22,584 bases of DNA from an uncultured Eisenbergiella sp. (GCA_948960675.1 CARDPF010000011.1:1-22584), one strand, 5' to 3'; shown: positions 15,469 through 22,584, numbered from the stretch's first letter. Notes: generated from the sequence alone by a model not told the origin. A program made the numbers and translations.

Positions 15469-16602
15469 TCATTTCCCGAACTGCCTGCGCACGATGGAAA
15501 TGATCAAATCCATGTCCTCAGCCGTATTTTTGATGTCACTTGGCAGGCAGAATCCACGGTTAAAGATATCCTCCGCCACGCTCATGCCCTCCCGCACCTG
15601 TATGAAGTCACAATCCGCAAATACGGGCTGGAGGTGCATCGGTTTCCAGATGGGACGGGACTCTATGTTTTCTTTTTCCAAAGCGTCCATCACCTGATTG
15701 GGCGTTACCGCGCAGCCCGGCGCGATAGTCATGCAGGAAAGCCAATTATTAGCTTCCCCGTGCGGGTTTAAGGGGTTCATGGAAATTTCCGGAATATCTG
15801 CAAAGGCTTCCCTGTATTGACGGTAAATTTCCTGCTTGCGCGCCTTGTGCTCTTCCAGATGCAAAAGCTGGCCCCGGCCGATTCCTGCGACCACATTGGA
15901 CATCCGGTAATTATAGCCGATAACGGAGTGCTGGTAATGTCTCGCAGGATCCCGCGCCTGCGTGGCCAGAAAACGGGCCCGCTCCACCACGGCGGCATCT
16001 TTTGACAGCAGCATGCCGCCTCCGGAGGAGGTAATGATCTTGTTCCCGTTAAAAGAGTATACGCCGAAATCACCGAACGTACCGGTCATGCGCCCCCCAA
16101 GCGTGCTGCCCAGCGACTCCGCCGCATCCTCAATCAGCGGTACGCCGTGCTCCCGGCAAATTTCCGAAATCTCATCTATCTTAGCAGGCGTGCCATACAG
16201 ATGCACCGCAATGACCGCCGCCGGATGGGGATATTTTTCAAACGCCCTGCGCAGGGCCTCCGGATCCATGTTCCAGGTATCGGTTTCCGAATCAATGAAC
16301 ACGGGAAGTGCCTTCTCATAGCAGGCCGGATTAACGCTGGCCGAAAATGTCAGGGAAGAGGCAAATACCACATCGTTTTCCTTCACCCCCGCCAGAATCG
16401 CAGCCAGATGCAGGGCCGCCGTCCCGGCAGAAAGGGCCGCCGCATAGCCGCAGCCGCTGTAATCGGCAATCTCCTTTTCAAACGCATTGACATTGGGACC
16501 AAGGGGCGCTACCCAGTTAGTGTCGAATGCCTCCTGCACCAGTCTCTGCTCATCCCCGTGCATCGTGGGCGATGAGAGATAAATCTTTTTCTTTTCCTTC
16601 AT
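15469..16602 (-). CDS. pglE: DegT/DnrJ/EryC1-family sugar aminotransferase (PglE-type)
   Basis: The protein has 377 residues, normal for the family. LSSPTMHGDEQRLVQEAF at the start, SAGTAALHLA (58-67), EDAAESLGS (Asp159 binds the pyridine nitrogen of PLP) and FNGNKIITSSGGG (Lys188 forms the Schiff base) are all intact. It uses glutamate to aminate a UDP-4-keto-6-deoxy sugar. The PglF-type dehydratase two genes upstream would supply UDP-2-acetamido-4-keto-2,4,6-trideoxyhexose, giving the 4-amino product used in bacillosamine-type glycans. The AAGGG ribosome site follows the stop of a possible 35-codon ORF by only a few bases. Confidence 0.93.
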   Translation of the reverse strand: MKEKKKIYLSSPTMHGDEQRLVQEAFDTNWVAPLGPNVNAFEKEIADYSGCGYAAALSAGTAALHLAAILAGVKENDVVFASSLTFSASVNPACYEKALPVFIDSETDTWNMDPEALRRAFEKYPHPAAVIAVHLYGTPAKIDEISEICREHGVPLIEDAAESLGSTLGGRMTGTFGDFGVYSFNGNKIITSSGGGMLLSKDAAVVERARFLATQARDPARHYQHSVIGYNYRMSNVVAGIGRGQLLHLEEHKARKQEIYRQYREAFADIPEISMNPLNPHGEANNWLSCMTIAPGCAVTPNQVMDALEKENIESRPIWKPMHLQPVFADCDFIQVREGMSVAEDIFNRGFCLPSDIKNTAEDMDLIISIVRRQFGK

Positions 16603-16619
16603 TTCAATCCCTTCCCTTC

Positions 16620-16727
16620 TTACATATTTTCCAGTTCTTCCGCTTTATACCGTCCGGCTATTCCCTCCTGCATGCGCAAAAACCCAGGAATATAATTTTC
16701 CAGAATTGCCTTCACCATCCATATCAT
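16620..16727 (-). CDS. possible 35-residue small protein
   Basis: In the 147-base gap between the VOC gene and the aminotransferase, an ATG-started frame encodes MIWMVKAILENYIPGFLRMQ followed by 15 charged residues ending ELENM. AAGG lies about 5 bases before the ATG, and the stop is 17 bases before the aminotransferase start. The composition (amphipathic helix then charged tail) looks protein-like, but I recognise no family. It could equally be the decayed end of another gene, since the same frame stays open 20 codons upstream without a start. Confidence 0.3.
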   Translation of the reverse strand: MIWMVKAILENYIPGFLRMQEGIAGRYKAEELENM

Positions 16728-16749
16728 CTGCGCCTTGACGCCTGCCTTA

Positions 16750-17139
16750 TCATGGCTCCAGCAATTCCACCATCCCCATTGCGGGATGCATCAGAAATGT
16801 CACTTTCCTTCCCCCGATGGCAGGCGCTACGGCAGGCTCGTCCATCCGGACATAACCGCCCTGCTCCAGCGCCTCCAAATCCCGCGCAAAATCCGCCGCC
16901 TCATAGCAAATATGATAAGGTGCGTTTTTATACGTTTTCAGAAGCCCGGCCACTACCGAGTCCGGCGCGAAGGGACTGATGAGTTCAATCCGGTAGCCGT
17001 CCTTTTGTAAAAACAGGATATGCGCCTTGCGCCCTTCATCGCACGTCATGCCGCCCTCCTGTACATACCCCAGCGCCGCAAATGCCTGCGCCGCTTTCTC
17101 AATTCTTTTGACCAGATACCCGATATGATGAATTTTCAT
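16750..17139 (-). CDS. VOC (glyoxalase/methylmalonyl-CoA epimerase-fold) protein
   Basis: The protein has 129 residues, the usual length for a single-chain VOC protein with two beta-alpha-beta-beta-beta modules. Start MKIHHIGYLVKRI at 17139 is preceded by GGAAGG. The four expected metal ligands are visible: His5 (HHIGY), Glu52 (RIELISPF), His76 (YHICYE) and Glu125 (GMVELLEP). The family includes epimerases, lyases and isomerases acting via metal-stabilised enolates. It is encoded 25 bases after the PglF-type dehydratase and ahead of the aminotransferase, so it probably acts on a sugar or acyl intermediate of this pathway, for example epimerising next to a keto group. That role is inference. 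Confidence 0.85.
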   Translation of the reverse strand: MKIHHIGYLVKRIEKAAQAFAALGYVQEGGMTCDEGRKAHILFLQKDGYRIELISPFAPDSVVAGLLKTYKNAPYHICYEAADFARDLEALEQGGYVRMDEPAVAPAIGGRKVTFLMHPAMGMVELLEP

Positions 17140-17164
17140 ACCTGCTTTCCTTCCCCTGCCCATC

Positions 17165-19036
17165 CTAATTTTTGTAATGGTAGGTGGGCACCAACGCCTG
17201 AATCAGCGGGCGGATATCGCTGCATTCGCTTTTGGACGCCTCCTCCAGCTTTTTTAATTGGACAAAAAACAAAGATTCGTCCAATTCGATGGGCTTACCG
17301 ATATGAATCAGCTTATTTTCCGTATCCTGCAATCCCTCTTCGTCCATCAAAAGTTCCTCGTAGAGCTTTTCCCCCGGCCTAAGCCCGGTAAACGCAATCC
17401 GGATATCCTCATCCACCTTGTAGCCGGACAGCCGGATCAGGTTCTTTGCCAAATCCAAAATCTTGACCGGCTCCCCCATATCCAACACAAAAATCTCCCC
17501 GCCCCTGGCATAAGCGCCCGCCTGCAGCACCAGGGACACCGCCTCCGATATCGTCATGAAATAGCGGATGATATCGGGATGTGTTACCGTCACCGGCCCG
17601 CCCGCCGCGATCTGCTTTTTGAAAAGGGGAATCACGCTGCCGTTGGAGCCCAGCACATTCCCGAAACGCACCGCCACAAATTCCGTTTCATAATGGCGGT
17701 TAAAAGTCTGCACGATCATCTCACAGATACGCTTGCTGGCCCCCATGATATTGGTGGGATTCACCGCCTTGTCCGTGGAAATCATGACAAACTTTTTTGC
17801 ATGGTTCTGCGCCGCCGCCATGGCGGTTTTCCACGTACCGAACACATTGTTTTTCACCGCCTCGTTGGGACTGTCCTCCATCAGCGGCACATGCTTATGG
17901 GCCGCCGCATGGTAGACAATGTCCGGATGATAGGTCTCAAACACCATATTGATGCGGTTGGTATTGCGCACGCTTCCGATGAGTACCACCAAATCCAGAT
18001 TCGGATAATTTTCCCGCAGTTCCTGCTGGATATCGTAAGCATTGTTCTCATAAATATCAAAAATCACCAACCGCTTCGGCCTGTGGGTGGCGATCTGCCT
18101 GCAAAGCTCACTGCCAATGGAGCCGCCTCCCCCAGTCACCAGAACCACCTGATTTTGTACATACCCCAAAATGGAGTCCAAATCCACGCGGATGGGCTCC
18201 CGGCCCAAAAGATCCTCCACCTCCACGGCCCGCAGCTTGCTCACGTTGACTTCGCCGTTGACCAGCTGATACAGCCCCGGCAGGGAACGCAGCTTGCAGT
18301 TGGTTTCCTTGCAAATCTCCAGAATTTCCCGGATTTGCACACGGGATGCGGAAGGAATCGCCAAAAAAATCTCATCAACCTCATAAAGATCGGCCGATTC
18401 AATAATTTTATCCCGGCCCCCCACTACTTTAATCCCCTGAATGAAACGTCCCCATTTTTCCCGGTCATCGTCAATGATGCAGCGGATCACCATGGTAGAA
18501 TAGTTGCTTCCCACAATCTCCTTGATGATGGTATTGCCCGCCTCCCCCGCACCGATAATCATAACGGAAACACTGTTTTTGCGGTTTTGCAGTTTATGCT
18601 TCCTGCTGCGCAGAAAACGGTAGGAAAAACGGCTCCCAAACATAAACATCAGCAGGACGAAAAAATACATGAAATAGTAACTGTCCGGCACCGCTTTTTG
18701 ACCCACCCGGAAAATGTTCAGTCCAATTCCCGTCACCACACTGGAAGCAAGGCATCCCAGCACCAGATTTTGCAGTTCCGTCTCCCCCGCAAACGCCCAC
18801 AGACTGTGATAAAGGCGAAACAAATAAAAAATCCCCAGAGTCAGCAGGATGTTTGGGCATAAAAAGGTGCGGATCGGCTGCATGAATTCCGGCGCAACCT
18901 GGTCCAGCTTAAAATCATACCGGATCAAAATCGCCAGAAAGCTTGCCGCCACCACGCTGATGATGTCGTAGGCGATCAGCGCCGTCCTGCGGTAAAACAA
19001 TTGATAATTAAAAGACTTTTTATCCTTCCCTTTCAT
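17165..19036 (-). CDS. pglF: membrane UDP-GlcNAc 4,6-dehydratase, PglF/CapD type
   Basis: The protein has 623 residues. Four hydrophobic helices lie within about 20-140. A first Rossmann domain follows (MIIGAGEAGNTI, 159-170), then the catalytic SDR domain with LVTGGGGSIGSE (299-310), HAAAHKHVPLME (376-387) and ISTDKAVNPTNIMGASK (419-435). The Thr-Asp-Lys with Met in place of the usual Tyr is the hallmark of the PglF/FlaA1 inverting/retaining dehydratases; full length plus membrane helices favours the PglF/CapD type. It converts UDP-GlcNAc to a UDP-4-keto-6-deoxy sugar at the membrane, feeding the aminotransferase. The ATG at 19036 with AAGGAA upstream overlaps the end of the preceding gene by 17 bases. 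Confidence 0.93.
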   Translation of the reverse strand: MKGKDKKSFNYQLFYRRTALIAYDIISVVAASFLAILIRYDFKLDQVAPEFMQPIRTFLCPNILLTLGIFYLFRLYHSLWAFAGETELQNLVLGCLASSVVTGIGLNIFRVGQKAVPDSYYFMYFFVLLMFMFGSRFSYRFLRSRKHKLQNRKNSVSVMIIGAGEAGNTIIKEIVGSNYSTMVIRCIIDDDREKWGRFIQGIKVVGGRDKIIESADLYEVDEIFLAIPSASRVQIREILEICKETNCKLRSLPGLYQLVNGEVNVSKLRAVEVEDLLGREPIRVDLDSILGYVQNQVVLVTGGGGSIGSELCRQIATHRPKRLVIFDIYENNAYDIQQELRENYPNLDLVVLIGSVRNTNRINMVFETYHPDIVYHAAAHKHVPLMEDSPNEAVKNNVFGTWKTAMAAAQNHAKKFVMISTDKAVNPTNIMGASKRICEMIVQTFNRHYETEFVAVRFGNVLGSNGSVIPLFKKQIAAGGPVTVTHPDIIRYFMTISEAVSLVLQAGAYARGGEIFVLDMGEPVKILDLAKNLIRLSGYKVDEDIRIAFTGLRPGEKLYEELLMDEEGLQDTENKLIHIGKPIELDESLFFVQLKKLEEASKSECSDIRPLIQALVPTYHYKN

Positions 19037-21578
19037 TTCCCGTTCCTTTCCCCACAGATACTTCCATCTGCTTTGGGCCGTCCGCCTGCGGCACGCTTTC
19101 TGCATCCGGCAGTTTTTTGGACACCCGGCGGCTCCCGAAGCACAATAAGGGGGCCAAAACTACCATGGTTGAAAACCCCAGCGGATTACAGGGATGAAAT
19201 AGCCATTCCACAAGCCCCGCCACCGCAAATCCGATAAAAACCGCCAACGGAAGCGCTGCACAGGCATCCTGTTTTCCCTTATTACGCGCATATCCAAACA
19301 TCAGCCATACGCTTACCGCCCCGAACAGCAAATACACAATACCGGTCAAAAGTCCATGGTCGTGTATCACCTGTAGGTAAGAGTTGTGGGCATGGACGCT
19401 GACAGACCCGTCCGGCAGGGACACCCCCATCTCATCATGTCCGGTCAGGTTCCAGTTTTGCATATAGCAGCGGTAAATCACAAACCTGCCGTTGGAAAAA
19501 TCCTCCCCCGGCCCCATGTCCTGCACAGACGCCACCAAAGCGGCATCCGACAGCACATAAAGCCCGTCCTGCGGGTAAAGCTGCAGCCGGGGGGACGCTT
19601 CCCCTGCGGCATCCGCAAACAGCTTATTCTCCATCACATATTTGAAATAGGAAACAGACATATAGCTGGTGGCATCCGCCGGGTCATCCTTATGAATGGC
19701 CGCAGCGGAGTCTTCCACTTCGTATATATATGGGTCGTTATAAAGAGCCGGTAAAAGCCGCACCCCCGTATAAGCCACCGGCAGGCAGAGGATAGCGGCA
19801 GCAGCCATGAAGGCTATATTTTTGAAAAACAAAGCCGTCCTTTTCCGATAGACAAAAAAGATGGCAAACGGAACCAGCAGAACCGTCATCACGATGACCG
19901 CCAAATATCCTGTACGGGACAACGTCAAAAACAAAAATGCCATAGCCAGCCCATACAAAAGCAGCGTTCCCCAATAATCCGTCAGTCTTTTTCCCTTTTG
20001 CAGCTTCCACAAAAGCCGTACGGTCATGGCGCACACCACCAGCGTCAGATAGGTCGCCGTAATGGTAACGGTATGAAACACAAAATTATACCGGGAATAC
20101 ACCCATGCGCGGAACGGCCTGCGGGCAAAGGCAAACACACATGCCAATGCAAAGTTCAGCATCACACCGTTGCAAAAATTCAAAAGTAGCCTGTCCCGGT
20201 TCTCCCATCCCAGATAGAACAAATAAAACAGCCCGAATACAAGCACCATATAAACCGGCCAGCCCCTGGTATTGCGAAAGACCAAAAGCAGACAAAAAAG
20301 TGCGATAAGAAGCGCCGTATAAACACGGTTTAGGGCCGCAAAAGCAAATTTTTTCCTGCGTAATTTGTAAAACAGCGCAAGCGCCACAAGGCCCGCCACC
20401 ATAGCAATCCCGATTTCACTGCGAAGGAGCTTGAGCGTCAGTGCAGCCTCCTCCCCCGCCAAAACAGTTTTGCGGTACAGATAATACCCGCCTCCCGCAA
20501 GCACCGAAACCAAAAGCCAGACCACGCTGCTTTTACGCAAAATTTCCTTTGCGCCACACATTGTCAGCAGCACCAGCCCTGCCCAAAACAGCACCTCCCG
20601 GTATGCCAGATCCTGCCACACCTGATATTGGGCATTCATAAAATGGATACAGCCCAAAAGCGCGCCCGAAAAAGCGGCAGACTGCAGCCAGTCGGCTCCA
20701 CAGTGCAGCGCAAGATGCCGGAGCGTTCTGGTTTTCCGTCTCGGGCGCGGCGCATAAATCACATACCCGAAAAAAAACACTGCCAGACCCAAACCGATGC
20801 CATACACCACTTTGTCAGCGGCCTGACCGCCAAACCGGTTCTGTACAAATATGAGAAACGCCAAATACGCCGCAAACGCCAGCATCAACGGCCCAAGCGT
20901 CAGGCGGACCACCAAACGCAGCCTCACCTTTTTTACCAGTCTTTGCCGTTTTGTCCCCAGATATTCCAAAAAAGCCGTCAAGACCGCCGCAGTCAAAAAC
21001 AAGCCCCCGTAAAGAACTACCCTCTTTCGGAGGGAAGGCCTGTCCGTATAGACCAGACGCATCACAATGTTCTGCGCCTCCTGCATGAGGGTTTCCCCGT
21101 TTTCCAAAACATAATAGTTTCCAAAACAGGCCAGTCCCGTCTCCCCCGTATTTTCATACGCCAACTCCATGGGGGTATCCGTACCCTGCAGCTGCCAGAC
21201 ATAAGCCCGCCCCGGTACGGTCTCCATGCTCAGCGGGATACGCAGAAACCCGGGGATTTGGGTCTCCGGCATTGCCACTTCCCTGTTAAACAGCCGTTCA
21301 CTGTTTTCGTCATAAACCAGCAGGCGGTATACCTCCCCCGCCGATTCCCGGCTGGATACATACAATTCCAAATATTTTAAGTACGTTCCCTCCGCCAAAA
21401 ACACCTGCTGAATCTGCCGGTCCAGCCGTACCTCGGCCACACCCGCTATAACCTCCTGTCCTGCTACCAGCCTGTCCTTCTCCAAAGCACGCCCAGGCCC
21501 CAGCAAAAAACATGCTGCGGCCAGATAAAATAGAACGATATAGATAACTGCCCTGTAGGCTCTGATTTTACGGTTCAT
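19020..21578 (-). CDS. O-antigen ligase/Wzy-like membrane protein with exported N-terminal domain
   Basis: The protein has 852 residues, about twice the length of ordinary Wzy/WaaL proteins. Start MNRKIRAYRAVIYI at 21578 has GAAGGGA upstream; the open frame continues 86 codons further but through the promoter region, so that extension is rejected. After one N-terminal helix, residues about 35-190 are hydrophilic and beta-rich, then many membrane helices follow. LTLSRTGYLAVIVM and the late HAHNSYLQVIHDHG (about residue 730) are typical of the Wzy_C/O-antigen ligase family, the latter holding the functionally important His in the large exported loop. It should polymerise repeat units or transfer the finished glycan outside the membrane. 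It is the first gene of the operon, about 115 bases after a strong promoter match. Confidence 0.85.
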   Translation of the reverse strand: MNRKIRAYRAVIYIVLFYLAAACFLLGPGRALEKDRLVAGQEVIAGVAEVRLDRQIQQVFLAEGTYLKYLELYVSSRESAGEVYRLLVYDENSERLFNREVAMPETQIPGFLRIPLSMETVPGRAYVWQLQGTDTPMELAYENTGETGLACFGNYYVLENGETLMQEAQNIVMRLVYTDRPSLRKRVVLYGGLFLTAAVLTAFLEYLGTKRQRLVKKVRLRLVVRLTLGPLMLAFAAYLAFLIFVQNRFGGQAADKVVYGIGLGLAVFFFGYVIYAPRPRRKTRTLRHLALHCGADWLQSAAFSGALLGCIHFMNAQYQVWQDLAYREVLFWAGLVLLTMCGAKEILRKSSVVWLLVSVLAGGGYYLYRKTVLAGEEAALTLKLLRSEIGIAMVAGLVALALFYKLRRKKFAFAALNRVYTALLIALFCLLLVFRNTRGWPVYMVLVFGLFYLFYLGWENRDRLLLNFCNGVMLNFALACVFAFARRPFRAWVYSRYNFVFHTVTITATYLTLVVCAMTVRLLWKLQKGKRLTDYWGTLLLYGLAMAFLFLTLSRTGYLAVIVMTVLLVPFAIFFVYRKRTALFFKNIAFMAAAAILCLPVAYTGVRLLPALYNDPYIYEVEDSAAAIHKDDPADATSYMSVSYFKYVMENKLFADAAGEASPRLQLYPQDGLYVLSDAALVASVQDMGPGEDFSNGRFVIYRCYMQNWNLTGHDEMGVSLPDGSVSVHAHNSYLQVIHDHGLLTGIVYLLFGAVSVWLMFGYARNKGKQDACAALPLAVFIGFAVAGLVEWLFHPCNPLGFSTMVVLAPLLCFGSRRVSKKLPDAESVPQADGPKQMEVSVGKGTGNEREG

Positions 21579-21698
21579 AGCATCCCTTCGCCGTAACAGT
21601 CCGGACATGCCTGATTCATTATGGCATACACCGGTTTTTGATACGCCCAACCGCAGGATAGATGGCTGCCCTGCGAGTCCACGCAAACTACCGATAGC

Positions 21699-21727
21699 AG
21701 TATAGCACATTTGGATATTTCTTACAA
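21699..21727 (-). promoter_or_regulatory. proximal sigma-A-like promoter of the glycan operon
   Basis: On the minus strand TTGTAA (21722-21727), a 17-base spacer and TATACT (21699-21704), the latter preceded by TGC (extended -10). This is the best promoter match in the window, about 120 bases ahead of the Wzy-like start. It probably drives the whole operon. Confidence 0.7.
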
Positions 21728-21767
21728 TAGCCGGATGATACCGGCCACGGAAATCCTCGCAAAACCG

Positions 21768-21802
21768 GTTACTATTCACGGCCCGGGGCCGCTCATAGTA
21801 AC
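21768..21802. repeat. 35-bp imperfect palindrome between the two promoters
   Basis: GTTACTAT (21768-21775) and ATAGTAAC (21795-21802) are perfect 8-base arms; a G+C-rich core with GGCCC/GGGCC symmetry lies inside. It sits about 40 bases upstream of the proximal -35 box and would be transcribed from the distal promoter. It could be a regulator site, an RNA hairpin or a piece of a dispersed repeat. Confidence 0.6.
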
Positions 21803-21807
21803 GATTC

Positions 21808-21846
21808 GGGGCGGTATTACAAGTTTTGCTACGCAAAAACCGCCCC
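21808..21846. repeat. 39-bp nested inverted repeat
   Basis: Outer arms GGGGCGGT (21808-21815) and ACCGCCCC (21839-21846) are perfect. Inner GTTTTGC and GCAAAAAC nearly pair around TAC. The outer stem is strong enough to act as an attenuator-like structure on transcripts from the distal promoter, but no U-tract follows on the minus strand. Confidence 0.55.
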
Positions 21847-21881
21847 TCACCCTTGTATCATGTTCTCATACCCGTGATTGC

Positions 21882-21910
21882 AGTATACAATTAATGACTG
21901 TGATTTCCAA
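21882..21910 (-). promoter_or_regulatory. distal sigma-A-like promoter
   Basis: On the minus strand TTGGAA (21905-21910), a 17-base spacer and TATACT (21882-21887). It lies 183 bases upstream of the proximal promoter with the same -10 hexamer. A transcript from here would carry both inverted repeats in its leader. Confidence 0.5.
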
Positions 21911-22004
21911 AATCATATCACCGTGTACTGTGAAGCAAAACCTTCAGGATAGCAAAAAAGTACAGCCTGCCTGCGAATCTATTCCTTTGCTACCGGCATA
22001 AAAT

Positions 22005-22054
22005 ACTCCTTTTCGATAAGAATTTTCATGTCTTGATTCTTACCAAAAAGGAGT
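22005..22054. terminator. long inverted repeat, possible terminator of the antitoxin-like gene
   Basis: ACTCCTTTT (22005-22013) pairs with AAAAGGAGT (22046-22054), and TAAGAAT (22017-22023) with ATTCTTA (22036-22042), separated by a small internal loop; the apical loop is 12 bases. On the minus strand it begins 12 bases after the antitoxin-like stop and is followed by ATTTTATG, only a weak U-run. It may terminate in both directions. Confidence 0.4.
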
Positions 22055-22065
22055 CATTCTTTTCC

Positions 22066-22281
22066 TTACTCTTTTTTACAAAACGGATTTTCTTTGGAAT
22101 ATGCAACCGCCGCATTGTTAAATTCATCAGAACTCATATTGTCAAACCGGCTCCGTTGCCACTTTGTATAATCAAACCGTTCCCTGTTAATCACAGCAAT
22201 AAATCTCTCTGTCTCCACCACCCCCAGTTTCTCTAATAAGCAATGAATCCCTCTATTCATAATCTCAATATCACTGACCAT
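22066..22281 (-). CDS. small antitoxin-like protein paired with a PIN toxin remnant
   Basis: The protein has 71 residues, with AAGGAG 6 bases before the ATG. The core KLGVVETERFIAVINRERFD followed by YTKW and a MSSDEF stretch matches, from memory, a family of small proteins often encoded next to PIN-domain toxins in cyanobacteria and other bacteria, usually read as antitoxins. Its ATG overlaps the stop of the PIN fragment by 11 bases, so the two were translated together. The gene itself looks intact although its partner is broken. Base composition is more A+T-rich than the glycan genes, suggesting separate origin. Confidence 0.6.
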   Translation of the reverse strand: MVSDIEIMNRGIHCLLEKLGVVETERFIAVINRERFDYTKWQRSRFDNMSSDEFNNAAVAYSKENPFCKKE

Positions 22282-22498
22282 TTAAATCTCCTTCTAATCT
22301 TCTAATAAAATCTATGGGGTTTAACATCTGAATCTCGTCTGTATCGTATTTCAACAGTCTGTCATCAGTAGTAAGGAAACAGTCACAGGACGGGCAAACC
22401 GCACAGGCTACATGATAAGCGTCTTTCATTTTGATTCCCGTTTTCATTATTTCCTCTGCTTTGGACTTTATGATATCCGTCTTGTCAATAGTCTGGCC
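22271..22498 (-). pseudogene. PIN-domain (VapC-like) toxin, C-terminal remnant
   Basis: About 75 codons remain, bounded upstream by an in-frame TAG at 22499-22501. MKTGIKMKDAYHVACAV and CFLTTDDRLLKY are the classic third and fourth acidic blocks of PIN nucleases, and LNPIDFIRRLEG is the usual C-terminus. The N-terminal half, with the first catalytic Asp and the Glu, is missing, so the product cannot be an active RNase. The break coincides with the start of transposase-like sequence on the opposite strand, implying that a mobile element truncated the gene. Confidence 0.65.
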
Positions 22499-22584
22499 CT
22501 AATCAGGAAGTTTGCCCATAACGTCCCGAGGATAGCCATGCTGGCTTGGGACTGTTCGGAAACCATGACAGAAGCAATGGACGA
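22487..22584 (+). mobile_element. transposase C-terminal fragment (possibly ISAs1-like), running off the window
   Basis: The plus-strand frame reads NSLALIRKFAHNVPRIAMLA, then MTEAMD, and is open to the edge. The ALIRKFAxN block resembles the C-terminal region of DDE transposases of the ISAs1 type found in Clostridia, recalled from memory. No terminal inverted repeat could be identified, and the upstream part of the transposase is absent because the PIN remnant adjoins directly. It may be a decayed copy. Confidence 0.45.

Larger units (their letters stand above)
21579..22065. other. gene-free regulatory stretch ahead of the glycan operon
   Basis: These 487 bases contain no convincing gene. 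They hold two minus-strand promoter matches, two large inverted repeats between them and a long inverted repeat next to the antitoxin-like gene. The roughly 115-base leader after the proximal promoter shows no riboswitch I can recognise. Confidence 0.7.

Noticed and set aside
17258..18862. 534-codon plus-strand open frame
   Set aside because: It is the antisense shadow of the PglF-type gene, His/Gln/Asn-rich with no recognisable domain, while the minus strand has full catalytic motifs.
21579..21692. riboswitch in the operon leader
   Set aside because: Only short hairpin potential is seen; no conserved core of a known class could be recognised.
21579..21836. 86-codon N-terminal extension of the Wzy-like gene
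   Set aside because: It would run through the promoter hexamers and inverted repeat. The ATG at 21578 has a ribosome site and starts a normal membrane N-terminus.
1..22584. tRNA, rRNA genes or CRISPR arrays
   Set aside because: No cloverleaf, rRNA-like segment or regularly spaced repeat was seen on either strand.

Overview
The window is almost entirely one long, leftward-reading (minus strand) glycan-assembly locus of about 21.6 kb. The likely host is a Gram-positive Clostridia bacterium, probably Lachnospiraceae-like. This is inferred from the AGGAGG-type ribosome sites, the TTGnnn-17 bp-TATACT promoters, the lipobox-anchored esterase and the style of the mobile/toxin-antitoxin debris at the right edge. 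No marker gene fixes the species.

Right edge (21.6-22.6 kb). A transposase C-terminal fragment on the plus strand abuts the C-terminal remnant of a PIN-domain toxin. An intact 71-residue antitoxin-like gene overlaps that remnant by 11 bases. A long inverted repeat that may be a terminator follows, then a 487-base gene-free stretch with two sigma-A-like promoters pointing into the glycan operon and two large inverted repeats.

Glycan operon, in transcription order (right to left): an O-antigen ligase/polymerase-like membrane protein with an extra exported N-terminal domain; a PglF-type membrane 4,6-dehydratase; a small VOC protein; a possible 35-residue ORF; a PglE-type aminotransferase; a PglC-type phosphoglycosyl transferase; an ATP-grasp ligase; a PglA/CapM-like GT4; a TviB/WbpO-type UDP-HexNAc dehydrogenase; a GT-C-like membrane protein; an SGNH-hydrolase lipoprotein with its own promoter; a TviC/WbpP-type 4-epimerase; a formyltransferase; a DUF2334 deacetylase-like protein; three GT4 glycosyltransferases; a second deacetylase-like protein; and an AsnB-type amidotransferase cut by the left edge. 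Most neighbours overlap or lie within tens of bases of each other. No Wzx flippase or chain-length regulator is visible.

How they may work together (inference). PglF and PglE would make a UDP-2-acetamido-4-amino-2,4,6-trideoxy sugar, which PglC loads onto undecaprenyl phosphate. TviB and TviC would make UDP-GlcNAcA and UDP-GalNAcA. The five sugar transferases (four GT4 plus the GT-C-like protein) extend the chain and the large membrane protein polymerises or ligates it. The most interesting part is the tailoring set: formyltransferase, two deacetylase-like proteins, ATP-grasp, AsnB and VOC. It suggests N-formyl, N-acyl and/or uronamide decorations, with no PglD-type acetyltransferase in view.
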